64,000 nucleotides of DNA from a bacterium (GTDB taxonomy: Bacteria; Electryoneota; RPQS01): the NCBI GenBank assembly GCA_016703065.1, contig JADJCU010000002.1, positions 480,557 through 544,556 on the forward strand, written 5' to 3'. The notes beneath the pieces were generated by a model. The model was not told the origin of the DNA. It saw only the letters and a list, made by a program, of their open reading frames with translations, and searched no databases. Made by a program: the position numbers and the translations under genes. Shown here piece after piece: positions 56,719 through 64,000 of this stretch (the first letter of the stretch is position 1; every line of letters begins with the position of its first letter).

Positions 56719-56750
56719 GCGGGCGGTTGAGTTGACCGTCCGCTTTGTTT
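56719..56750 (+). terminator. intrinsic terminator after the Nudix gene
   Basis: GCGGGCGGT-TGAGTTG-ACCGTCCGC (one G-T pair) then TTTGTTT: 9-bp stem about 80 bases after the Nudix stop. Confidence 0.7.
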
Positions 56751-56797
56751 ATATTCTGGAGTACCAAGACCACCCCGGACCTAACCTTCGTAAGCAC

Positions 56798-58830
56798 ATG
56801 CCAACCTCCCCCGTCAGGACAGTTTTCATAAAGGAACTGCGCGACCTTTACCGTGACAGGCGGACGTTAATGGTCACGGTCGTCCTTCCGCTCCTGATGT
56901 ATCCATTGATCTTCATCGGAATCCTTCAACTGACCTTGCTGCAGGCAGGAAAGCTGAAGCAAAAGACGGGTGTCGTAGCGGTATTATCGCCGGCGGACCT
57001 TCCGGCCAATCTCATCGGCGACGACTCGACGATGCTGATCGACTTGGTCGATTCCACGGCATGGAGAGAGAAGCTCCGGGCGGGCGAGCTCGACGCGGCA
57101 ATCGCGCTTACTCCGGGTTTCAGTGACTCCGTTGCGAGCGGCGGAGCGGCCGAAATCAAACTGCACTATTTGAGCAGCCGCGATTTCTCGGATCAGGTAC
57201 GACGAAGATTGCTTTCCGCCTTTGATTCCTATCAGTCGGCTGTTGTTGACCTCCGCATGGCCTCGCTTGGGCTCGACACGTCGTACATACACCCTGTTGC
57301 ATTTGAGTCTGTCGACGAAGCGACGGAGGCCGAGCAGGCTGGTTCAAACATGGGTCGTTTCCTTGGTTATTTCCTGATTATCATGACGCTGACCGGCGCG
57401 TTCTATGCCGCGATCGACTTGACAGCCGGAGAGAAAGAACGTGGGACTCTTGAAACACTGCTTGTCAGCCCTGCGTCAAGGCGCGAGTTAGTTTACGGGA
57501 AATTCCTCGCAACGGTCGTCGCCGCACTGCTTACTGCGATACTTAATCTTGTCAGCATGGGCCTCACAGCGCTCTATGCCGTGGGGATGGTAGACACCGC
57601 CGGGAGTGTAGGCATCGCAATCTCCTGGCCGTCGCTCCTGTTAGTGCTTGTCGTCCTGATTCCGCTCGCGGTCTTGTTCGCGGGCGTGTCGCTCGCTGTG
57701 GCCGTCACCGCGCGCAGCTATAAAGAGGGTCAAGGTCTGCTAACGCCCTTGATCATGGTGAGCGTGTTGCCTGCCATGGTTTCAATGGTGCCGGGTATCG
57801 AACTTTCGCCGCTCCTTGCCGTTGTTCCGATCGCCAATGTCTCCCTTCTCACTCGCGCTTTAATGGCCGGACAAACGCCTTGGCCGGAGCTCTTCATCAC
57901 TTTGATCAGCACGGCCGGTTTGGCGGCATCTCGCTGCAGTGGGTAACGACCCAATTCAATCGTGAGAGTGTCCTGTTCCGTCACGCCGAAGATGTAAAAT
58001 GGTCGCCCTTCACCAAACCGATTCGTGAAGCAGGCAAGCGACTGACGCCGGGCTCAGTGGCCTTGTTGGCCGCGGTCGCAGTGATCGTCGTTGGCGGAGT
58101 GGGGGGCGTTGCGTCGCCCACTTCGCCTATTCAAGGAGTTTTGGTTGTGCAGGGTGCGCTTGTGGCTCTTGCGGCGCTGTGGGTCTATCGGGGCGGCTAC
58201 GATCCGGTCTCGGCCTTCGGCTGGAAATCGGCATCAGTACGCGGATGGCTTGGTGCGTTTCTCGCGGTGGCGGGCGGCTGGGTGTTGACGATCCAACTCG
58301 CGACGTTGCAGCACATGCTCTTTCCATTTCCCGAAGAACTGTTGGAGCAGTTCCGCGACCTCTTCGCGGGGCTGGAAGATTTGCCCTACTGGCAAGTGCT
58401 TGTGCTGATTGGCCTGTTGCCTGCGGTAGTTGAAGAACATCTATGCCGGGGTCTCATGCTGCGCGGCCTGGAAGACAAGTCAAGCAACTGGCGAGGTATT
58501 GTCGTCGTGGCCGTGATCTTCGCGGTATTGCACTTGAATCCGTATCGCCTGCTGCCGACTTTTGCTTTGGGCCTTCTGCTTGGCTACATCGCGATTCAGA
58601 CGAGGTCAATCTACCCGGCGATTCTGGGACACTTCATGAATAATGCGGCGAGTGTGTCGGTGTGTGAATGCGAAGAGCAGCTATCGGGAGTGGGATGGGT
58701 AGCGGGGGATGAAGCGGCTTCGATGCCGTGGTGGTGGCTGGCAGGCGGAATCGTGCTTTTTGCGCTTGGTGTGACGGTACTTCGCACGCTGTCTCGGGAA
58801 GAATCCACTCCGGACACACAGGGGGGTTAG
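56798..58830 (+). CDS. ABC-2 permease (NatB-like) fused to a CPBP intramembrane protease, frameshifted
   Basis: About 678-aa membrane protein. N-terminal half: NatB-type ABC-2 permease (F-I-K-E-L-R-D-L-Y-R-D-R-R, large extracytoplasmic loop, G-E-K-E-R-G-T-L-E-T-L-L-V-S-P). C-terminal half: CPBP/CAAX-protease-like with A-V-V-E-E-H-L-C-R-G, A-V-L-H-L-N-P-Y-R and the late G-H-F-M-N-N-A. The reading changes frame near 57928, inside the linker; one added base gives L-A-A-[x]-S-L-Q-W-V. Such fusions are known in FCB-type bacteria. The ATP-binding partner (NatA) is not adjacent. ATG 56798 chosen: the earlier ATG at 56702 would put the terminator hairpin inside the gene. Confidence 0.85.
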
Positions 58831-59452
58831 TACTGGTCGTGTTCTTCGCGGAATTCTGAGAGGTCAATGCCGTATTACTTGATTTTGATTTGCTCATTTC
58901 GACGTGCCATATCGATGGCACGTGCGACTTTGCTCACGTCTCAGTGGTAGCGGCGAAGCATACGTTTCAGGAATTCCGTTTCAAACTTTGCACGCGCATT
59001 GCGAAACAGAAGCGGATACTTCGCTTTGGGCAGCCAAATCGTGGCCAGTCCGTGCCCTTGTGTTGAGCGAGGTGTGGTGCGGTTAGTCGCATCTGTCTCG
59101 ACCAACGCTTCGAGGTCCGCAGCTTGCGGAGCTTCGGTTGTATTGTGATACCAGTCCACGATAACAGCGCTTCGATGTCAAATTGGCGAGTTGGCGCGGA
59201 GAAGAAGACCGGGACGGACGGGAAGTTGAGGCCACGCACCCGCAGCAGTTCGCGACTGGCAACTTGCGAAGCGCTGGATAGAATGAGAATTGAGCTGATT
59301 TGTTCTTTTTGCAGCAGGAGTCCAGCATGAGTTCCGTCCTCAGCAGTTTCGATTTCGATGCCGCGATTTCGGAACACGCTGGCATAGGCATCGCGTTCGT
59401 GATAGTTGGCCGCAAGGAGCAGGTTGCGCGGCGAGTTCTTGGCAATTGACAT
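58827..59452 (-). pseudogene. pseudo-receiver plus Fis-type HTH, broken by one frameshift and two in-frame stops
   Basis: ATG 59452 has GGAGG 4 bases upstream. The N-terminal receiver-like domain has lost the acidic pair (L-L-L-A-A-N-Y-H) and the phospho-Asp (I-L-I-L-S-S-A-S). After a shift near 59165 the linker leads to F-E-T-E-F-L-K-R-M-L-R-R-Y-H, then TGA at 58938-58940, then in the same frame D-V-S-K-V-A-R-A-I-D-M-A-R-R-N, TAA at 58875, then Y-G-I-D-L-S-E-F-R and a final stop at 58827. That is an NtrC-type Fis helix-turn-helix (G-N-V-S-x-A-A-R in relatives). The final stop overlaps the convergent gene's stop. It has no AAA+ domain. Either truly decayed or hit by sequence errors. Confidence 0.68.
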
Positions 59453-59563
59453 GGTACCTCCGTAGTTCATGTTGGACTTTGACAAGGACTGTGGGCGTAA
59501 TGGTGTCTCCGTTAGCGGCGAGCGATGGCATTGCAAATAACGGACTTGCGCGGCGTACACTGA

Positions 59564-59589
59564 AAAGTGCGCCGATGTCGACGCACTTT
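59564..59589 (-). terminator. hairpin downstream of the MFS gene
   Basis: AAAGTGCG / CGCACTTT around a 10-base loop, with the 3' T-run partly inside the stem (minus strand ends CACTTTTC). Lies about 95 bases past the MFS stop, in the 233-base gap before the pseudo-receiver gene. Confidence 0.5.
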
Positions 59590-59685
59590 GATATAGAAAG
59601 TTGTTAGGATCGAGTCGTCTGTTTTCATTTCGTATGTGATACAATCAGACCAGCGTTGGGATGAGATTGTCGCAGGCAGGTCAGA

Positions 59686-60891
59686 CTATCGAAGCTCTCG
59701 CAACTCACGATTTAGGAATCCCAGAGCGCCTACACATCCTGCCGCCAAGCCCATTACTAAGTAAAATCGGCCTGGTGCTATGTACTCGAGGGCAACACCC
59801 GCGACACCTGCGCTGATCGCCGTCAATCCCACAACCGTCAGTTGCACGAGACTGAATACCCGGCCCTGCAACTCCGCAGGAACCTCCGACTGAACAAGTG
59901 ATGTGCGCGGCACGAGGATGAACGGAATCCCGATGCTGTGAATATACCACCCCAGGGCAGTGGTCCAGAGTTCGGTTGTGAAATAGAACGGAACAAAGGT
60001 TAAGCCGTCAAAGACAATCGCCCACAACAACGTGCGACCGCGCGGAAGCCGGTTAGCATACCGATGCGTGAGCACGCTTCCTGTCAGTAGCCCCAACGCG
60101 AAACACGCTTGCAGCAGTGCGTATGCTTCAGCCCCCAAGTGCAGATGCTCGCGGACATAAATCGGTGCACCGACAATGGCTAAGCCCATCATGAAGAAAT
60201 TGTCGACTGCCGTGACCCACAAAAGCCCTCGAATCAACGGCGTTTGGCTCGCGTAGGCAATGCCTTGGCGTACCATCTGTGGCGCGGAGGGGTGGGCTTG
60301 CGGTGGCACCAGAGACTTGGGGCGAAGTGCAAGCAGAAAAGCAAACGACGCGGCATAGGACGCCGCGTCGAGTGCAAACAGCCCCGGGAGACCAATATAG
60401 GGCAGGCAGGCCGCAGCAATCAACGGCCCGACAAAATATGCCAGGCCGTAACTGCTTTGGAGTACGGACGTTGCACGAGTGAGTTCACTGGTGCTCACAA
60501 TTTGCGGGACGATTGCATCGCGGGCCGGTCCGAAGAAAACAGTGCAAACCGCAATTGCAAACGCCAAGAAATACAGGTTGCTGCCCGTGACTTGCTGTGT
60601 CGAAGTAAGCGCTGCAAGAGCCGCGACCAGTCCCATTCGCAAGAAGTCGCACCACAGCAGAATTTTCTTGCGGTCGACGCGATCCACCCAGGCACCTGCA
60701 ACGACTGCCAAGAGGATCGAGGGCAGGTAGCGTGCTACACCAAGTAGTCCGGTCGCCGTCGGCGATCCGGTCAGATCGTAGATCAGCCACAGGATCGCTA
60801 CATCGTGCAGGGAATCGCCGATGAGCGAAACGTTGGCCGCCGCCCAGAGTGGAACGATGCCCTTTGGGATCCACCGGCCTCGTGACGTCAC
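59686..60891 (-). CDS. MFS transporter (EntS/MFS_3-like)
   Basis: 401-aa twelve-helix major facilitator. Seen: S-L-I-G-D-S-L-H-D-V-A (helix 1), the loop 2-3 signature G-A-W-V-D-R-V-D-R-K-K, and a second-half R-G-R-T-L-L. Resembles the enterobactin exporter/macrolide efflux group. Substrate unknown. GTG 60891 starts it, divergent from the dehydrogenase with a 39-base gap. Confidence 0.88.
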   Translation of the reverse strand: MTSRGRWIPKGIVPLWAAANVSLIGDSLHDVAILWLIYDLTGSPTATGLLGVARYLPSILLAVVAGAWVDRVDRKKILLWCDFLRMGLVAALAALTSTQQVTGSNLYFLAFAIAVCTVFFGPARDAIVPQIVSTSELTRATSVLQSSYGLAYFVGPLIAAACLPYIGLPGLFALDAASYAASFAFLLALRPKSLVPPQAHPSAPQMVRQGIAYASQTPLIRGLLWVTAVDNFFMMGLAIVGAPIYVREHLHLGAEAYALLQACFALGLLTGSVLTHRYANRLPRGRTLLWAIVFDGLTFVPFYFTTELWTTALGWYIHSIGIPFILVPRTSLVQSEVPAELQGRVFSLVQLTVVGLTAISAGVAGVALEYIAPGRFYLVMGLAAGCVGALGFLNRELRELR

Positions 60892-60930
60892 ACCAGGCCT
60901 GCCTCCCGGCAGGTTATCAATGGGAATAGA

Positions 60931-61900
60931 ATGTTCAAGATTGTATCATTTGCAACGCGCAACCCGGAACGGCAGCTCGAACTCGCCGAGGGTGTTGCCA
61001 AGATCAGCGATGGTCAGGCCGAGGTCTACTTCGCTGTAGATGAGGACGATGCTATGGCCGCGCTCGCAGACGCTGAGATTCTGCACGCTCACCGTTTGAC
61101 ACCTCAGCAATTTGCCGCCGGTCCGCAACTGCAGTGGATTCACCTCTCGAGCGCCGGCGTAGATCATAGCCTGTTTGAGCCTTTCATCAACAGCGATGTT
61201 GTTTTGACCAATAGCCGTGGTTTGCATGCGCAGCCGATGGCGGAGTGGGTACTCGGCGGGCTACTCTATTGGTCGCAACAGTTCTTTGCGGCCGAAGCGT
61301 GGCGCCGGACGCGGGAGTGGGAAGCAGCCCAAAAAGCAGATGACAGAAGAGCGACAAATGTTGAAGAACATGACGGCGCTGGTAGTGGGTTACGGTGAAG
61401 TAGGGAAGGGGATCGCCGACGTGCTGTTAGGCGTCGGTATGCGCGTAGAGGCGGTTGCATCAACCGAGCGCATCGGCCGCATACGCGTGTACGCGATTGA
61501 ACAGCTTGAAGAGCGCCTGGAACAAAACGACGTTGTGATCCTGACGTTGCCCTTGACAAAGCGGACACGCGGACTTTTCAATCGCAGGATCTTCCCGCTC
61601 ATGAAAGAGGGCAGCGTCTTTGTCAACGTTGCCCGGGGTGCAATTGTCGATGAAATGGACTTGGTTGCCGCGTTGCGCGCCGGCAAACCGGCATACGCAC
61701 TGCTGGATGTCTTTTCGAGCGAGCCACTGTCTCCGGAGTCGCAGCTGTTCGACTTGCCGAACGTCTTCATGACGCCGCACGTTTCCGGTAATTTCCCGGA
61801 CTACACGCGGCTCGTGCACGAGATATTTCTCGAGAATCTGGTCCACTATATCAATCGGACCCCGATGCGCTACGTAGTGGATAAAAAGCGCGGCTACTGA
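60931..61900 (+). CDS. D-isomer-specific 2-hydroxyacid dehydrogenase, frameshifted
   Basis: About 323 aa, NAD-dependent family including glyoxylate reductase. Substrate domain in frame 1 (Q-W-I-H-L-S-S-A-G-V-D, T-N-S-R-G). After the break near 61328-61330 the cofactor domain has V-V-G-Y-G-E-V-G-K-G-I, N-V-A-R-G-A-I-V-D (catalytic Arg), S-S-E-P-L (Glu) and M-T-P-H-V-S-G (His). Removing one C from CCC gives A-A-K-K-Q-M-T-E-E. Stop convergent with the CDF gene (7-base overlap). Confidence 0.88.
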
Positions 61901-62838
61901 GTACGTCGTCCAATGCGGCGGTCGAGCGCTATGTCATCCCACGATGCCGGATCTTCGAGCGATTCCAGATGAGTGAGTACGTTTGTTCCCGGAACCGCCG
62001 CGCAGATCGCTCCTTCAATCTGTTCGAGCAGTTCGTGACCCTTCTGCACCGTCCAATCGCCCGGCACCAGAATATGAACTGAAACGAACTTACGCTGACC
62101 CGCTTGGCGAGTGCGCAGCGCGTGATAACTGACCTGATTCACCTTGAAGCCGTCCAGCACGGCTTCAACTTTCTGATGATCATCACTGCTAATTGCGGTA
62201 TCCATGAGTCCGGCAATCGACGCACGGACGATATGCACCCCTTCGCGAATGATGTTAGCGGCGACGATCAAAGCGATGATCGGATCAAGAGGCCGCCAAT
62301 TCGTTTGGCTTGCGACGGCCACACCGGCAATTACTCCCGCTGAAGTCCAAACGTCAGTCATGAGATGTCGGGCGTTGGCGTCTAACGTAATTGAACTGTG
62401 TTTCTTAGCCGCATTACGAATCGCCAAAGCGGTCAGGAGGTTTACCACGGACGCGATGCCGGTCACAACCAGCCCCAATCCAACTCGTTCAAGTGCCTGC
62501 GGGTGCAGCAATCGATCAACCGCCGCCAGTGCAATACTCCCGGCGGCGACAAGGATCATTGCGCCTTCCGCACCGCTCGAGAAATACTCCGCTTTTCCAT
62601 GTCCGAAGGCGTGATCATCGTCGGGCGGTCGTGCGGCAATCGAGAGCACACTCAGGGCGATAATCGCGCCGGCCAGATTTACCACTGATTCGAGGGCGTC
62701 CGAGAGCAATCCGACGGACCCCGTCATGTAATAGGCACCGGACTTGAGCGTGATCGTTATGATCGCAGCGGCGACCGACAGCCACGCGTATTTGGTCAGC
62801 GACGTGATTGGGGACGGGGGCGGTTTTGTACGGTTCAT
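61894..62838 (-). CDS. cation diffusion facilitator transporter
   Basis: Zn2+/Mn2+/Fe2+ efflux transporter, 314 aa. Six helices, with metal-site residues in L-L-S-D-A-L-E-S (helix 2) and H-L-M-T-D-V-W-T-S (helix 5), the cytosolic-loop H-A-F-G-H-G-K-A-E, and a C-terminal ferredoxin-like dimer domain (L-R-T-R-Q-A-G-Q-R-K-F-V-S-V-H). Helix 2 has S-D-A rather than H-D-A and helix 5 H..D, like the CzcD/FieF mixture; ion choice uncertain. Begins 5 bases after the subtilase stop. Confidence 0.93.
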   Translation of the reverse strand: MNRTKPPPSPITSLTKYAWLSVAAAIITITLKSGAYYMTGSVGLLSDALESVVNLAGAIIALSVLSIAARPPDDDHAFGHGKAEYFSSGAEGAMILVAAGSIALAAVDRLLHPQALERVGLGLVVTGIASVVNLLTALAIRNAAKKHSSITLDANARHLMTDVWTSAGVIAGVAVASQTNWRPLDPIIALIVAANIIREGVHIVRASIAGLMDTAISSDDHQKVEAVLDGFKVNQVSYHALRTRQAGQRKFVSVHILVPGDWTVQKGHELLEQIEGAICAAVPGTNVLTHLESLEDPASWDDIALDRRIGRRTQ

Positions 62839-62843
62839 CCGGA

Positions 62844-64000
62844 TTACTTCAGAATGACAATCGGCGTAGTCATTTGGTGATCGCCGGCGTAGTTCAGAAA
62901 GTAGCGGCCGCTTGAGAGTGACTCGATGTCAAACTGCACTCGATGTTCGCCAGCGGTCAGTTTGAGTGAGCCCCAGTTCATCACTTGCCGTCCCAGCAGA
63001 TCGAATAGCACCAGCGATCCGGTGTTAGGCGCGCTAAGCTGAAGCGATACGGTGACCAAACCGTTCGCCGGATTGGGAAAAGCGATGAGACTGGAATTCG
63101 CAGGCACAGCGGCGCGCGGGGTCACAGCGGAGAATTCATAGTCAACTGCATTTGGTGCGCTGAGGATTCCCCAGCCGAAATCGTTGTCGGGCGTTTCGGC
63201 CTGCGACGCGCTCATCATCATCGCCTCGCGCACCTGTTGTGCCGTCCAGTCGGGATGCGCTTCCATAACCAACGCGGCAATCCCTGCGGCAATCGGCGTC
63301 GCGAGCGACGTACCACTTGCGCGGAAATAGACATCCTGAGTATAGGCCGCGGCACAGTAGACATCGGAGCCCTGCGCCGCACAGTCTGGCTTAATCCGGC
63401 CATCGGCCGTCGGTCCGGGCGACGAGAAGCCAGACAAACCTCCGAGTGAGTCGACACCGCCAATCGCGAGAATGGAGTCAGCATCGGCGGGAGATATTAC
63501 AGCGTTCCACATTGATCCGCGCTCGTTGCCCTGCGCGGTAACGACCAGAATACCGCGCCGCTGCGCTTCAGTCACGGCCTGCGCCACGACGGTTGTGTGC
63601 CCGTCCATCTGATCTTGCGTGTACCAGTCAATATAGCCAAGGCTGGATGAAGTAATGTCGACCCCCGCACTGTCCGCCCACTCCATGCCCGCGACGTAGT
63701 AGTCTTCTTCCACTTCAGTCTCAGTGGGCACATACTCCGTTTTCGCAAGCATCCATTGCGCGCCAAAGGCCGGTCCAAGAATGCTTCCGCTGTCCAGTCC
63801 CGCCGCGGCACTGAGGCAAAGTGTGCCGTGATACTGCTGATCCGACGAATCCTCGCCCTGCTCGAAACTCACGATTGAGTCGCCGTTGATAAAGTCGCGC
63901 ATCGCAAGGTAGTCAAGAGATTCCAGGCAATCGTGATCGGTCTCAAATCCCGTGTCGAGTATGCATAAGAGCACGCCTTCGCCCGTCAGGCCCCGGGCAT
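62844..64000 (-). CDS. secreted subtilase (S8) with T9SS-type tail, 5' truncated by window end
   Basis: Extracellular serine protease; the reading is still open at base 64000 (A-R-G-L-T-G-E-G-V), so the signal and pro-regions lie outside. Catalytic triad: C-I-L-D-T-G-F (Asp), Q-Q-Y-H-G-T (His) and S-G-T-S-L-A-T-P (Ser), with the oxyanion Asn in A-Q-G-N-E. Tail: A-F-P-N-P-A-N-G and L-F-D-L-L-G-R, ending P-I-V-I-L-K, a sorting domain as in the C25 and hydrolase genes. Precedes the CDF gene, probably co-transcribed. Confidence 0.92.
   Translation of the reverse strand, partial: ARGLTGEGVLLCILDTGFETDHDCLESLDYLAMRDFINGDSIVSFEQGEDSSDQQYHGTLCLSAAAGLDSGSILGPAFGAQWMLAKTEYVPTETEVEEDYYVAGMEWADSAGVDITSSSLGYIDWYTQDQMDGHTTVVAQAVTEAQRRGILVVTAQGNERGSMWNAVISPADADSILAIGGVDSLGGLSGFSSPGPTADGRIKPDCAAQGSDVYCAAAYTQDVYFRASGTSLATPIAAGIAALVMEAHPDWTAQQVREAMMMSASQAETPDNDFGWGILSAPNAVDYEFSAVTPRAAVPANSSLIAFPNPANGLVTVSLQLSAPNTGSLVLFDLLGRQVMNWGSLKLTAGEHRVQFDIESLSSGRYFLNYAGDHQMTTPIVILK

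Noticed and set aside
1..64000. Programmed ribosomal frameshifting as a general explanation of the breaks
   Set aside because: The sites lack a shared slippery heptamer and go in both directions in unrelated housekeeping genes.

Overview
This window comes from the chromosome of a diderm (LPS-bearing) bacterium, by eye of mid-50s percent G+C. Three large secreted proteins (an alpha/beta hydrolase, a gingipain-like C25 protein and a subtilase) end in the 'PNPFN/PNP..' Ig-like tail typical of type IX-style sorting domains. Together with a lipid A acyltransferase, a heptosyltransferase-type GT9, YajC and a DUF342/FapA protein, this points to the Fibrobacteres-Chlorobi-Bacteroidetes (FCB) superphylum, probably an uncultivated lineage. 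I cannot place it more finely. No rRNA, tRNA, CRISPR array, insertion sequence or prophage was recognised.

Layout. 1-12 kb (plus strand, tightly packed): end of a complex I cluster (nuoH, nuoI), nitronate monooxygenase, panD, leucyl aminopeptidase, an orphan PLD/zinc-ribbon protein, ETF-quinone oxidoreductase, a CpsB-like phosphatase, an MBL hydrolase, an aquaporin, and a homocysteine methyltransferase/MTHFR fusion; then a convergent glutaryl-CoA dehydrogenase-type gene. 12-21 kb: laccase-domain protein, glutamate dehydrogenase, thiamine pyrophosphokinase, a large exported repeat/HEAT protein, M42 peptidase, a secreted hydrolase and an SDR. 21.5-26.5 kb: one very large C25-type secreted protein. 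26.6-34.3 kb (minus): a translation and protein-maturation operon (prfA, prmC, DUF255 lipoprotein, tgt, yajC, def, fmt, zinc peptidase). 34.5-36.8 kb (plus): a short exported repeat peptide with its own strong promoter, an eight-helix membrane protein, and an AAA+ protein that has lost the sigma-54 contact loop. 36.9-38.8 kb (minus): lipid A/LPS genes. 38.9-49.1 kb (plus): rsmB, PASTA protein, rpe, MBL, xer, dacB, ftcD, cyclodeaminase, mutL, miaA. 49.1-54.8 kb (minus): a signalling cluster with three HisKA-like proteins, FapA and an unrecognised gene. 54.9-64 kb: PDZ protein, Nudix, ABC-2/CPBP fusion, pseudo-receiver/Fis protein, MFS, hydroxyacid dehydrogenase, CDF transporter and a truncated subtilase.

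A property of the whole window governs the annotation. More than twenty genes, including housekeeping ones, are broken by single-base indels, mostly in short homopolymer runs, and three in-frame stop codons interrupt otherwise conserved reading. Coding sense continues on both sides in each case. This looks like consensus error from an error-prone read type rather than gene decay. I give one entry per inferred gene, with the break stated.

The most novel element is the 34.5-36.8 kb locus. A signal peptide is followed immediately by five identical 12-residue units (ALSPVVPPQPKR), conserved in protein but varied in synonymous codons. Next to it lie a multi-helix membrane protein and a cytoplasmic AAA+ protein of the sigma-54-activator fold without GAFTGA. 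It could be an exported peptide system with a membrane partner; that linkage is inference.
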